NCBI GenBank assembly: GCA_027574665.1
Contig: CM050654.1
Span: forward strand, 33,933,722 to 33,997,721
DNA length: 64,000 nt
Direction of reading: 5' to 3'
Source: Rhynochetos jubatus
Taxonomy: Eukaryota; Chordata; Aves; Eurypygiformes; Rhynochetidae
The position numbers were made by a program, and so were the translations under genes. The notes under the pieces are model-generated. The model did no database searches and was not told where the DNA came from. It saw only the letters and a list, made by a program, of their open reading frames with translations. Below are positions 11,259 through 23,020 of the stretch, piece after piece; position 1 is the first letter of the stretch; each line of letters begins with the position of its first letter.

Positions 11259-13024
11259 CTGGAGCTCTGCTGAAATTCTAGGCAGTATTGCAATGCTATA
11301 AAACAGTCTGGGGAAGTTACTGTACTTTAGAGAGCCTTGAGTCCTTATTCTAATTAAGCTGTGTTCCCTCCAGAACTGGGTACCGAGGTGTTTAATGACC
11401 CCTTAATCCTCCTGTACTGAGCAGCCTGTGCTGTGCTACCAAATGATGACTATCTTAAGAGCTAAAGGGAATTACATGTACGGAAGATAATGCATTAGAG
11501 ACACCAGAAATTAGAGTTCTGTTCCATTTCAGATTGTCTCTCAAATAAATGTGAAACCTTGCCTTTGTTACCCTGTAGTAATAAAAGCAATACTGTATTA
11601 CTCCCTTCTGTGGATGCTACTGGCAGTAACTGGTGAAGCACAGTCATAAGTAATTATACTAATTAAAAGTGGTGAAAGGTAGTCACCAACTCTGGACCTG
11701 AGAGACCAAAGTTTAATGTACCTGGTAGAAGGGTGACATTTTTAGTTTGCTTTAAGACACACTAGGCAAAGAGAATACTTAAATTTGTGGTCTTGGAAGA
11801 CCAAAATGCAATAACCTGTGGTTAATTGAAGAGAATAAACAGGAATTTTAGAAATTAGCTAGCAATGGAAGAGGATGGAAAATACAATACAGAAGAAGCA
11901 GACTGAAAGGAATTTATTTCCTAATACACATATGGAAACTAATAGATATACTGGCATTAAAGTTAGTAATACTGAGGATGTATCTGACTTCTTCACTAGT
12001 GGTTTTCCTTTCATAATTGACAGATCAAGGTGGGTACTGATACCCAGTGATGATAACACCGTTGACTCGTTCTTGAAAGATGTTGAAAATGGTACATTTA
12101 ATAATGCCTGAACTGTTAGAGGATCTCTGCAAATCATAAGAATGGTTCGGCAGCACTGAAAGGTGTAAATGGAATAAGGTTGATATTTTGCTGGTCCCGT
12201 ATATATCTAAATATTTAAGGTATCTAATATTTGTCTATTTTACTGATTGTCAAATTTAAAACCTTGAAGCTGAAAGAAAAATTGTCCCTTGGAGAGGGCT
12301 ATAAAAAACTATGTGCAAAACAATCGCTGAATTTTAGTGTGCTCTGTGCAAAGGGAAATTTCACTGAATCTGAACAAAGGCAATATAAGCCAACAAAAAA
12401 TTATGAGTGCTAAAGAGAGCACTACTCTGGTTATTGATGTAGAAGAATTAGAAAATATTGGTTTATGGACAATGCAATCAGTAAATTTAATAAGTTGCTC
12501 CTGTAGTTAGTCAAAGTAATTAACACAAGGGCATATAGGGCAGCTTGAGCCAACAGACTCTGGCACCAGAATAACTGACTGTAAGAGAGCCATTAGCTCA
12601 TGATTAAGTAGTTTATCATCAGAAGTCAGCATCTGTAGTCATAAGTACATATTTATAACTATTTCTGACTGGGACTTGGGTTACATAAGGGCGTTGCATA
12701 GCTTAGTTCTTTAAGGGAAGAGGAATATACACCATTTCATATGGGAAAATTTTCTGCTTTGCTTCTTTCAAGCCATCATGATGTTTACATGTTCCTGAAG
12801 CAATGGACCCAGAAAAAAAGCTTGTCCATGGATCCTTGACTGTAAGAGCCCACTGGAGATAGAGCAGAGTGAAGTATCTGCAACAGAGGATGGAGACCAG
12901 AAACTTTCTACAGAGATGCAAAGTGGAATCAGGAAGGGTGAAATCCCCCCAGCAGAGAGATCCATGGGCATGGGACCACAAAGGTAGCAGGAAAAAGGGG
13001 TATGTTGCTAGCAACAAGGAAAGG

Positions 13025-13038
13025 TTGACCTCTGGTGG
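13025..13038 (-). promoter_or_regulatory. CTCF-like motif (candidate)
   Basis: The minus strand reads CCACCAGAGGTCAA. This matches the core CTCF consensus CCASYAGRGGGCRC at 12 of 14 positions; the misses are the third G of the GGG and the final C. CTCF binding is conserved in birds, but a lone motif match is weak evidence. Confidence 0.25.
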
Positions 13039-13739
13039 TCAGAGTAGGAAGTCAGCTAACTTCACAGGCAGCATTTTCATCTCTAGGTTTTCAGTTTTAG
13101 AGATGATGTCAAGAGGACAGGACAGAAGACAAGAATGTGATTTGCAGGTAGGTGTCTGGAAAAAGGTGCTGCATTTTCAGAGGGAAAGAAATTACTTTGA
13201 TGAGTGCATTTTACCATTATTTAGAAGTAAAATTTGTATATGACTGGGATAAAGAATGGTGTCAGAGGTGATGACATCAAAACCATTTAAAATGGGCTAG
13301 AGAAGCCCACAGTCCACAGTCTTTGAATGTAGGGAAGCCGTACTGAACTTCAGGAGTTGCAGTGAACTGGAGCTGAGTAAGATCAGACAATATTTTGCCA
13401 GATGAGTTTGTGAAGAAAAGAACACAACTTGAGTATATCAGCAGAAGCCTCCTTTGTTAAACTTCAGTCTAACCAGTCATCTATTCTGCAAACACAAAAA
13501 AACGTTCTCTGATAAAAAGAAATTCATAGGTCCGATTCACTTGATGCTGGAAGGTGGAAAATTTGGGGGCAAAATTAGATGTTGGTAACTATTAATGATG
13601 CTTCCTACACCACACCATTAAGAGGAGACACCAAATTTCCATCTGATAGGAACCTGAAAAATCAAGTGAAAAGGAGAATTTAGAACATCAATGTTTATTT
13701 CATTCTCTAATTTCCTTCCCTCTAATGAACACAAAAGAA

Positions 13740-13759
13740 AACATGTATTAATACATGTT
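13740..13759. repeat. Perfect 20-bp palindrome
   Basis: AACATGTATTAATACATGTT equals its own reverse complement. The centre is ATTAAT, and ACATGT words lie at both ends. Some palindromes of this length are expected by chance in AT-rich DNA of this size. Confidence 0.95.
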
Positions 13760-14453
13760 CTAAGTTGTTTTTAAAGCATATTAGGAATCAGCCTGGAAAT
13801 ATCCCTTAGTAGTGTTGCTCTGTTTCTAGCTACAAAACCGTATTCTCAGTTTCTTTTAGTTTTGCCAAGCTTGAAACATTTCATCTGAAGTTTCTTCTTG
13901 TTTGTATCCACACCAGGGGACAATTTTAAGAAGTTACTGCAGCCCTAGCTTTCAAAAAGCTGCATTTGCACCCCCAAGGTCCCTCTCACATTGTTCTTTC
14001 TGAATGCAGAAACACAGTAGGGGACATCATGCTGTACCAGATTTGGAAAGTCGTCTCTTAGATCAGATCTTCTCCAAAGTGTTTGTGCCATCAAGATGTG
14101 TAGTAATAGTCAGCCAAGGATGGGCATTATCTGGAAACATGTGGTATAAGAGTTGGGGAAGAAAGTAGCTTCAAATATTGATTGTAAAAAAAGATGTACA
14201 GCTTTTCAGTGAAATACATCTTTTTATCCCAAGTACAATATTCTCTTATACACAGGGGCCTAATCTACTGGAGTGTAGAACAAGTTTCATGACATAGAGC
14301 CTCTTCAGGCTCATATAGAGTGGTCCCTTGTCCCATTTGCCTTTCATATCTTCTGAAGATGTCCAGCAGTAACTTGAAAGTTCTGATTCAGTGTCTATAA
14401 ATTCCACTACAAGAGCAACCTTTGCATAGTATAACCTCGAGTTTCAAATACAA

Positions 14454-14466
14454 TTTTTTTTTTTTT
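14454..14466. repeat. Poly(T) run, 13 nt
   Basis: A pure run of 13 T. No TTTATT (a minus-strand polyadenylation signal) lies just to the right, so it does not look like a minus-strand retroposon tail. Confidence 0.9.
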
Positions 14467-16420
14467 GACATATGTGTTACTAATTGTTCTATTTCACTGT
14501 AAAATGCTGCAAATTTCATTGGTGGATGTGCTTATATGCTGGAATGTAAGACAGACAAATGGTGTTTACTTGCACTATTTCTCATCTATATATCACTTCC
14601 TTTCTCTCCTCAGCTGTGGATCCCTCGGACAAGTATGTCTCCATGTTCTGTGCTGGTATAAACAGATCTTGCACCCTTCCTCTCTTCATTTCCACATGGA
14701 GTCTCACGCAGTAGAAAAGCGTGACGCTGGGGAGTGTGCCATCTGGCAGGATCTCAAGTGCACAGAGAGACAGTGCATTGATGCAGGACAGTGCACCCAT
14801 CTGTTAGATGCTATGATTTCAAACACCATTTGGATTTTGGTGAAAATCTGCAGACCAAGACAACAGAATGTACGAAGTGGGAGGCTTTCAGTTTTGCAGG
14901 CCAGTATTACTCAGAAATTCCCACACAAGTCGGATTACTGTTGCTCTACTTTATATTGTTCGCACACAGGGAAGGAAAAATTCCTAAGAGCAGAGAACAT
15001 CCACAGAAACAGACCTGAGGGTTTGTCCCACTTCTCGTTCCAGTCCAGGGTTTTGACCGTGCTACATTTCCTCTGACTGTAGTGCCATCTTGGATAACAC
15101 TCCCCATCCAAACCTGAGTCTTACCAAAACGCAGTGACTCAGTCACACATCATAGACAAATCACGGGAAGATTCGTGTGGATCTACTTAGAAATTGCCAG
15201 TCATAGTTAGAAAGACTTGAAACAGAATGAGAAATGGGAAGGAATGGAGGTGGCAGGTAGACCAGGCTGAAACTGAGGAACAAATGGATGGGGAAAACTG
15301 AAAATAGGAATAAAAGGTGGCAAGAAATATCTTGACTTGATTTGATAGAGGTGCTTTTAATAAAAGAAATCTGCATAGGAGACCACATGGGGGCAGGGCT
15401 AAATCAAACATCAATATCTCAGTGAATATTCCCGGTATTTATGTTGAAATGGTCATTTCATGTGAACGGACCTCACTTGCTCTGGCTCTACTAGTGCAAA
15501 TAACGGTAAGTGAAGTCTGATGTAAACACAGAAAGATCACTGATGAAGTCTAAAATAAGTATGTGGCCCCTAATGAGCTCCATTTGTTTAGAGATCATCT
15601 CTGAAAGTCCTACAGGCTTTTTTCAATACAGCACATGTTCTAGTCATAAGTCTGTTTAGTGTAGGAAGCAGAGCTAGCATTGCTTTGCCTGTCCATAAAA
15701 ATAGATGATTGACATGATCAAATTGACTTTACGTAGCCCAGTGGAAGTTAAAGGCATACACATTGCCAAAAAAATCGCATTGATAAGGCATGAGAGTAGT
15801 AAGAAAGTATATAAATTGATAGTATATACATTAGGCATCTTGGATTTGTGAAGTCCTAGAAACTGAGTCCTCAGTATTGAAACAAGAGATACTCACTCTT
15901 GGGAATTTTGCTGTCTGTGGTATCTGAAGAGAAGTTACCATCATTCAAGCTCATAGGAAGCGAAGATTAATTCCCCAGATTTATTGTTGGAGGCAAAGTA
16001 TATGTTATCCCTTAATGAACTAACAAAGAATACATAACATGAAACAGATGACAATGTAGGCTTTCCATATTACAACAAGCAGACTGGATCCAGCCTCCTG
16101 AGGCTATTTGGATTCTAAGGGATTTAAGATTTTGGCTCAGCAGTGACATTCATATTTGAGTCCTTTTTTTAATTGTGTCTGTAGCTTTGTTTTTTTTTTC
16201 TTAATGTGCATCAACCTGTAATAACTAGGGATCCATATATTTTCAGTTTGTGGCAATTATAGAAAGTCCTCACTAAAAAGTCTAGTATATAGTTTAAATC
16301 ACCGACGTGAGGCACGTGGCCCCAGAGGCTAATTCCTTAACCTGTAACTCCCCCTTAAGTCTTGCAGGTGATTACTCAAGCTTGTAGATACAGCACATGT
16401 ACAGCGGAGAGTGCTGCTGC

Positions 16421-16640
16421 CTTAATCAGCTTCATGAATTGTATTCCTTAATTGAAAATGCTAATCACATAACTGTTAAATTGTTAATAACCAGGAATCA
16501 GTATGTCATTAATTTGAAATTGCTATAATCACAGGATGCACAAGTGTAGAATTTCACTGGTGAGGCTGAACAATTAATTTAATTTCTTAATGACAAATGT
16601 ATCATAAATGGGTATTGTATAAATCATAATTAAGTGCAAA
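16421..16640. promoter_or_regulatory. TAAT-dense segment, possible conserved noncoding element
   Basis: About ten TAAT/ATTA homeodomain core words fall within 220 bp, including TTAATTG, CTAATCAC, ATAATCAC and ATTAATTT. There is no simple repeat and no coding frame. Such density and complexity are common in vertebrate developmental enhancers, but AT-rich DNA also yields these words by chance. Conservation across birds would decide it. Confidence 0.2.
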
Positions 16641-17311
16641 AGTATATGTTTCTTTGCTTTCACTCATATGTGTTTACTTTTCAGGCAAGCAATATATCTG
16701 AGAACTTGTAATAATCTTTCTGAATTTCAGAGAAAAAGGTTTCTGTGATTATTTCATCCCAGTGTGGGTCTTTCTTAGGGCTGTCCTAGCTTCAGAAAGA
16801 AAAAAGGGAAGCAAAATAATCCTTACAAATGGAGCAAGACTCTCTGATGGGCCCAGTCAGCCAAATTTGCATTACCAAATGCATCTAGGTTACAGAAACT
16901 CAGTGCTATGCTCCTTGGGAGTGGAAGCAGTACTTTGGAGGCAGTTTTCTTAATTTTTGAAACTATTGTGTAATTTAACACATTGTTCGGACGTGTGCAA
17001 CAGTTCCTTATTTCAAGAAGGGAAGCAAAGCTTGGCCTTACCCTGCACTGGTTGCACCCAGGAGGGAGCAGTGAAATACCGCTGTTTTTTCCAGCTGACT
17101 TTGCAATACTTCAATATTATTTTTCAGAACAGCCACCTCTGATTCACACCTCACCTTCCCACCTCCTCCTTCTGCTTAGCTCCTCTTTATCCAAACTGAA
17201 CCTGTGCCCTTTGCTATGACAGCTAAGGAAGGGAGGTATTACGAGAGTTTCACGTGGGAGTATCTCTTTGCTAGGTGTGAAACGTGTCCTCTCTCTCTAG
17301 GAAGATAACAT

Positions 17312-17356
17312 CGCAGCCGCGCGGATGCCGCGATGCTCAGTGCGCCCTGTGCACCG
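17312..17356. other. CpG-dense patch
   Basis: Eight CpG dinucleotides in 45 bp (positions 17312, 17318, 17320, 17322, 17329, 17331, 17343, 17355), in a neighbourhood where CpG is rare. It is far too short for a CpG island. It abuts a possible SINE on its right. Confidence 0.8.
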
Positions 17357-17369
17357 AGGATATTATATT

Positions 17370-17470
17370 CATTTTATTGAAGCAGAACTGAGGCACACGA
17401 AGTGGCAAGAATCAAACCCAGCTGCAATAGATTTTTTCTTCCTCAGACTCCTGTGGAAAATGTAGTGCAT
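17370..17470 (+). mobile_element. Possible MIR-like SINE remnant
   Basis: By eye, three blocks occur in the order seen in the 3' half of MIR-type tRNA SINEs: an ATTTTATTGAAG...AACTGAGGCACA block (17371-17396), an AATCAAACCCAG block (17410-17421), and a CTTCCTCAGACTCCTGT block followed by TAGTGC. MIR copies are known as ancient amniote repeats and are sparse in birds. The spacing implies a deletion between the first two blocks. Chance similarity is possible. Confidence 0.35.
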
Positions 17471-20400
17471 CGCAGGATTGGCAAGTATGACTGTATCTCT
17501 TGAATCCTTAGCTGCGGCTTTAACGCTTACTGTGGTTTCAAAGAGATTGTACACTTCTATAAGCCAGTTGAACATAAATATGTGTGTGTCCAGTAATATT
17601 GCATCACACTGCAATTTCTATGTCTAATTTCATAGAAAAACAAAATAAAAATATGCACATGTAAATTCACTCTTGTCCATTCTTCAGTCTTAAAATGTAG
17701 TGGAATAAACTTTCCATGCAGCATGTGAGAAATCAGGCATCCTGGCAGCTGTGAACATCTAATTCCCTCTGCAGGGTGCTGACAATGTACTCCAAAGTAA
17801 TGTTTTTCACTAATTACACACTGCACTGGGCATGGAAGTCTTCCACTATCCCATGGTAGAATAGTAGGATTCCTACAATTCTTTCATTTAATTGAAAGTG
17901 AATATGAGGGACTGTTACTATTGTCTTCTGGGATCCAGTGAGGGTTCTACAAATTGCAGAATTTTAGGCAACGGGTTGTAACTATGTTATATCATTAGCT
18001 ATTCCTTGCTTTCATTTGGGAAAAAAAAAAATCCAAGAGAATGTTCAGTAGACAGGTTTCTCCAGAGGTGTGTCATGCTGTCAGTTATAAATTAGATGGG
18101 AAAAGGGATTGCCTTGCTATTGCTCAAAGTTTAAATTCAGTAACAAGAAAAAACCCAAACCACAAAATAAAACAATGAGTAACTTCCTGGAAGTTATAGA
18201 GGTTTTTTTTTTTGTTTTTTTTTTTTTTTACAGCTGTGTAATACAGTTTATTGATTAATTTCTTTGCATTCATCCAAAACTGATCTTTTTACTGGACACA
18301 CTACATCATTTAGTTTTAAAATATGTTTTCACCTCCATTAGTTAGTGTTTAATCTTCCTACTACTGTATTAGCTTTGAGAAAAATAGGATTAAACTCTAA
18401 TATGCAAAAAGTATTGCTGGTTAGACACAAAAAGAGAAATCAAGCCTTCTGTTTAAAAATATAGTACAGACCTGTGTTTTAATGGCTTTACACTGCGCTA
18501 TGTAACTTTATAATGTGTGTCTTCAAGGAGTCTAAGGAGAGAAGAGACCGAAACACATGGAGTAGAGCAGGTCAAAGAGGGAAGGTGCTTTAGCTGCCCG
18601 TCTGTGTGTGTATCTCTGAAATGGAGGCACTGAGGCTTGCGCTGCTCTGCATCTTACTGCGGCAGCGCAGTGTGCTTGAAGTGCCAAATTTTGAATATAC
18701 AGGAAGCAAAAAAAAGGTACATGGAGGTTACTTTAAATTGCAAACTTGTGGAGCTGAACATGATGTTTATTTTTTTGTCTGTGATGAGCCAAAAAGGGAT
18801 TTGCGAGAGAAGCCATTCAGTGCTAGCAGTAAGAAGGCAAAGATGAATTCCACCGAGAACAATCCGAGTAAGAAGGATGAGAGCGGGCTCCATCAAACAA
18901 CACGATGAGCAAGAGGTGGATAACTCAGAGAGAGCAGTCCTTTTGCTGGAGGAGACTAGATGATATTTGTTTTGTTATTGTGAATATTTGAAATTTTGTC
19001 AGGTGGGAAGGAGGGAGTTTTTACTTCACAGCTTTAGTCTGAATAATTATTTCTATTCACAGATGTGGGAGTTGCATGCAGTGCTGGCACATGACTTTGA
19101 CTGGGATTTCTTTGAAGACATTTAGACTTGTTTCATATTTGTCCCTCAAAATTAAAGAAGTCAAATACTTTGAGCATGTGACCCCATGAGTTTCTTGTCA
19201 AGTGGGTCTTTTTCTAAAAAATTCTGCCATTTACAAAGACCAGTGGAGTAGCTTAAATGAAAGAATATTTAAAAAACCTTGAAAGAAATTACTTCTGCAT
19301 GGGAGAGATGCTTACAGAAGCATTAAGATGTACTAATTCTCACAAGAATGCTAAGGTTTTAATATGCTAGTTTATATGCTTGAGGCAGTCAGTAATCAAA
19401 TGCCCAAGTACCGCATGTACTGACATTTACAAATCACAAACAGATTTATATATATTATGATTCCAGAACTTTATCAGAGCAAAATCATACTCTGCTGTTT
19501 AAAGCAGATGACAGAAGAAGAATTAAAGATTCATGCTTACGAGAATGCAAGCAGCTGTCGAGTGTTTATTATATGGGATAAAAAGTAAGAGCAATGCATT
19601 TTATAACGCTTAAATAGCCTTCTGAGTAAGGTGCTGACTAGATGGTTACCCAGAATAGTTATGCAGGGCAAGTCACTTTACCTCTCTGTTTCCCTCCTGT
19701 CAAGGAATAATTATTTCTTTCTACTCTTTAGGCTGCCAGTTACACTGCATAGGAATTAGAGTTGCTTCAGATTTTTTAGTTTGAGTTATTAGATTTCTTA
19801 AAAAGCAACTCCTGCTTCCCCTCAAAACACCCCTGATCCGTTAAAAGTGAAAATGTCTGGAAAAGCCAACCCTACCTGAAACTGCTGGTGCTGCTGCACC
19901 TGAAGTTTTTTAATTTAATGTTCTCCAAAAAGAGCTCGGAGAAAAAATAAAGAAGAAATATGCAGTTTTTAGAAAAAGCATCATGTAGGTTCAATTTTTC
20001 ATTCTTCCTCCTGAAATGGTACATGTTTGTGGATTGCAACCCACTGTCATAGTAATAAAAGGACGTTTGAATAATTCTCTGCATCCTCTGCACTTGTTCA
20101 GTAGCTAGAAAATCATTCCTGTAACAGGAGGAGTGGGCAAGGATTCCCATGGAGCAGAAGGAAGGCTCTAATGCACAACTTCTTGTGGACATGATGTCAG
20201 TCACATAATAGTACGCTGCTTCCTGTGCAGAACAGACAACTGTATTTCCATAAATAGCTATGATTTGTGAAAGGCTTCCACATTTTCTACCTCATCCTTA
20301 TTTTCATCTTTCAGGATTGGAAAATTGCTGAACACCAAATGACTGTCCAATTGGAAATCAACTTCAAGTCTGAGATATCCTTTTGTCTTTTGTTAACTTC

Positions 20401-22159
20401 AAAATGTGGGTATTTCAGGAGAACAGATTTTACTGCACTATGAAATCTGGGGTCTAACTTTACAGATCTGAGGAGGAAACCTAAAAAGCAGCTCCCCACA
20501 TTCAGTGAACATCTTTCTTTCTCTTTCCCATTCCCTTTCTGAACCTAACTTCTAACTCTGTCTCCAACTATGACCCAGTCAGTGTTCCTACCTTTGAAGC
20601 ACAGACAGTGTGGTACGATGTGCTCTGTATTGACTGCTGAACAGGCTCCACATGGAAGCAGCCAACTCATCCCTCTGTTTTAACCAGTTTTCCCATTCTT
20701 GATCATGTTGTTATCTCCAAAGAGTAATTGCTTGGAGATGCTCTATCTCCTTCCATGCTGAGGTTGTAGGGGGATGTGGTGACAATTTAAGGCAGGCGTT
20801 TAACTGGAAATCAAGGAACTCATGAATAACAAACCCTAGACAGAAATTAAAATTCACTGTGTCTGTGCACAACTAAGCAGTGTGACATGGTTGAATTTAG
20901 TATGTATACATACACATATGTATGAAAAAAAGAAAAAAAATCAAATTGCCTGTATGCTTAGGTGAGTGAGAAGGGAGAGAAATGTAAGATTAAAGGAATA
21001 TACATCCCTTTCACCAAAGCAGTCTCCTCTGCCTTGGTGTAGGGAAGATTTTCAGATAGGTAAGATATAGAGAGGAATCTGGAACGAAAATGACTATCTA
21101 GTAGGAAGGACATATATCTCACGTGCTGACTGCTTCCTATCTAAAATTAGAGCTATATCCATTGACTCAGTTTTACTCCCACAGGCTGACTTACATCTGT
21201 TCTACCTATAGGTAGGGCACCTCACCTCTGTCCACTCCATACTGAGAAGTGGATGTAAGTTACAGCAATGTGGAGGATGAGCTGCAGCTTCTTATGTTTC
21301 AGAAGCCTGGGAAGGCGTTTTCAGTTGTGGTTCAAAATCTGCATGTGAATCATAGGGCATCTGAAGTTCTCCCGGAGCTGTCTATCTATCTGATTAAAAA
21401 TGGTAATGCTTTTATGGTTATTTTAATCCCACGTTGGTTAAGCAGCACAGCGACAAAAGCTGCAGACAAAGAGGAGACAAAATATACTTGTGAGGAGGAG
21501 CTCATCACTGCCTGGAAATAGAGGTGTCTAGAGTATTAGAGGCTATAAATACCTATATGGGAAAGGATGACTTACAGTGAAACAAAAGCAAGAAGTTAAG
21601 GCTGAATAAAGGAAAGGTAAGGATGAAGAAAGCAATTCTTAAAGGGAAACTCTCTGATAGTGTTTGGTACGATCCCTGCAGGGAATTAATCCCCTGCTGA
21701 GAAGTCACAGTCCACAGCTACGGCACTGCATGCAGAATCACGCACTGCAGCGAAGGTGCTCAGGCCGTTTGGGGTCAATATCCAAGTCTATCGCATCCTT
21801 CTTGAGTGACATCAGGCACGTCAGCTCATACATTGCTACAGACAAATGTGTCAGACCAAATCCTGATGCAACTGCCACCCATGATATTTAAAAGCAAATA
21901 AAAGCTTAGCTCAAGCTTTTAATGCCTGTTAAGAAAGAGCCTGAGGGGTACTGTTGCTGGGAGGCAAAGCCAAGCCCATGTAATCTGGATGGTTGAGGCA
22001 TAGATGGGACCTCAGTGCTCAAACCAGGTCTGCCTTGACAATAACCTTAGGTCAGCTCTCCCCAAGGACAGGGCAAGTGCTCTGAGCCTGTATCTGGCCA
22101 GTGGAACAGAGAGGAAGCACCTGACCATGCAAGAGACGTAATATAGGAAGGTGGCAGCA
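17471..22159. other. Unique noncoding DNA with one possible retroposed tail
   Basis: No recognised gene. The main feature is the minus-strand AATAAA plus interrupted poly(A) at 18203-18252. A plus-strand frame at 18624-18908 starts with an ATG and a hydrophobic, signal-like N-terminus (MEALRLALLCILL). It has no family I recognise and lies antisense to the proposed retroposed tail. The plus-strand frame at 21249-21521 is also unrecognised. A short TATG/CATA patch with a 14-bp palindrome lies at 20900-20913. Confidence 0.5.
18203..18252 (-). mobile_element. Possible 3' end of a retroposed transcript (minus strand)
   Basis: On the minus strand an AATAAA (18247-18252) is followed 17 nt later by a run of 15 A, one C and 11 A (18229 down to 18203). 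That spacing is right for cleavage and polyadenylation, and the A-stretch then looks like a retroposed tail. Of all the A- or T-runs in the window only this one has a correctly placed signal. The body would extend to the right of 18252, but no coding homology or target-site duplication was found. A genuine minus-strand gene end with a genomic A-tract is the alternative. Confidence 0.35.
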
Positions 22160-23020
22160 TGAGTGGGTGGGAGTATTGATCTGCCTGGGGGTAGGAAAGC
22201 TCTTCAGAGGGATCTGGACAGGCTGGATTGATGGGCTGAGGCCACTGTATGAGGTTCAGCAAGGCCAAGTGCTGGGTCCTGCACTTGGGCCACAACAACC
22301 CCCTGCAATGCTACGGCCTTGGAGACAAGGGGCTGGAAAGCTTCCCAGCAGAAAAGGACCTGGGAGTGTTGGTCAACAGCAGTTGAATATAAGCCGGCAG
22401 TGTTCCCAGGTGGCCAAGAAGGCCAGTGGCATCCTGGCTTTTATCAGGAACAGTGTGGCCAGCAGGACCAGAGCAGGGATTGTCCCCTGTACTGGGCACT
22501 GGTGAGGCTGCACCTCGAATCCTGGGTTCAGTTTTGGGCCCCTCACTGCAAGCAAGACACTGAGGTGCTGGAGCATGTCCTGAGAAGGGCAATGGAGCTG
22601 GGGAAGAGTCTGGAGCACAGGTCCTGTGAGGAGTGGCTGAGGGAGCTGAGGGTGTTCAGCCTGGAGAAGAGGAGGCTCAGGGGAGACCTTATCGCTCTCT
22701 ACAGCTCCCTGAAAGGAGGATGCAGAGAGGTGGGGATTGGTTTCTTCTCCCAAGTGAGAGGACAAGAGGAAATGGCCTCAAGTTGTGCCAGGGGAGGATT
22801 AGATTGGATGTTAGGGAAAATATCTTCATGGAAAGTGTTGTCAAGCTCTGGAACGGGCTGCACAGGGAGTCACCGTCCCTGGAGGGATTTAAGAGATGTG
22901 TAGATGTGGTGCTTAGGGACATGGTTTAGTGGTGGGCTTGAAGTGCTGGGTTAACAGTTGAACCTGATGATCTTAAAGGTCTTTTCCAACCTAAAAGATT
23001 CTGTTTCTATGATTCTGTGA
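22160..23020 (+). mobile_element. CR1 LINE, 5'-truncated, plus strand
   Basis: A copy of about 0.86 kb carrying the ORF2 C-terminal region and the full 3' UTR. The UTR ends with GGTCTTTTCCAACCTAAAAG and an octamer tail TTCTATGATTCTGTG. Diagnostic words include CTGGACAGGCTGGAT, AAGGCCAAGTGCTGGGTCC, TTCAGTTTTGGGCCCCTCA and CTGGAGAAGAGGAGGCTCAG. The 3' UTR differs from the other two CR1 copies, so it is a different subfamily. The left edge is approximate: similarity starts around 22160-22172. Confidence 0.95.
22319..22929 (+). pseudogene. CR1 ORF2 C-terminal remnant
   Basis: The frame ending at 22903 carries the conserved CR1 ORF2 C-terminal blocks [35 protein letters not shown] and GFFSQVRG. 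The natural continuation (VVKLWNGL...PSLEGFK...) lies in the frame ending at 22929, so a frameshift sits near 22760-22800. The region before about 22440 is out of frame with the conserved blocks. The RT core is absent through truncation, and no functional product is expected. Confidence 0.85.

Larger units (their letters stand above)
9916..17300. other. Unique noncoding DNA, no gene recognised
   Basis: No recognisable exon. Notable items are a 36-bp perfect-stem inverted repeat (10662-10697), a GGAA microsatellite (11230-11258), a CTCF-like motif (13025-13038), a 20-bp palindrome (13740-13759) and a T-run (14454-14466). A TAAT-dense segment at about 16421-16640 resembles conserved noncoding elements. 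The longest frame is 203 codons on the plus strand (14465-15076), but it opens with TTG inside a T-run, has no domain I know, and overlaps other open frames, so it is not called. The frame at 11875-12111 has ordinary protein-like composition but no splice sites or homology I can name. Confidence 0.55.

Noticed and set aside
12869..13243. 124-codon plus-strand frame
   Set aside because: No recognised family, overlaps minus-strand frames, and no splice sites of note.
14465..15076. 203-codon plus-strand open frame
   Set aside because: It opens with TTG in a T-run, overlaps open frames in other phases, has no domain I recognise and no clear exon borders.
22373..22765. 130-codon minus-strand frame
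   Set aside because: It is the antisense shadow of the plus-strand CR1 ORF2 remnant.
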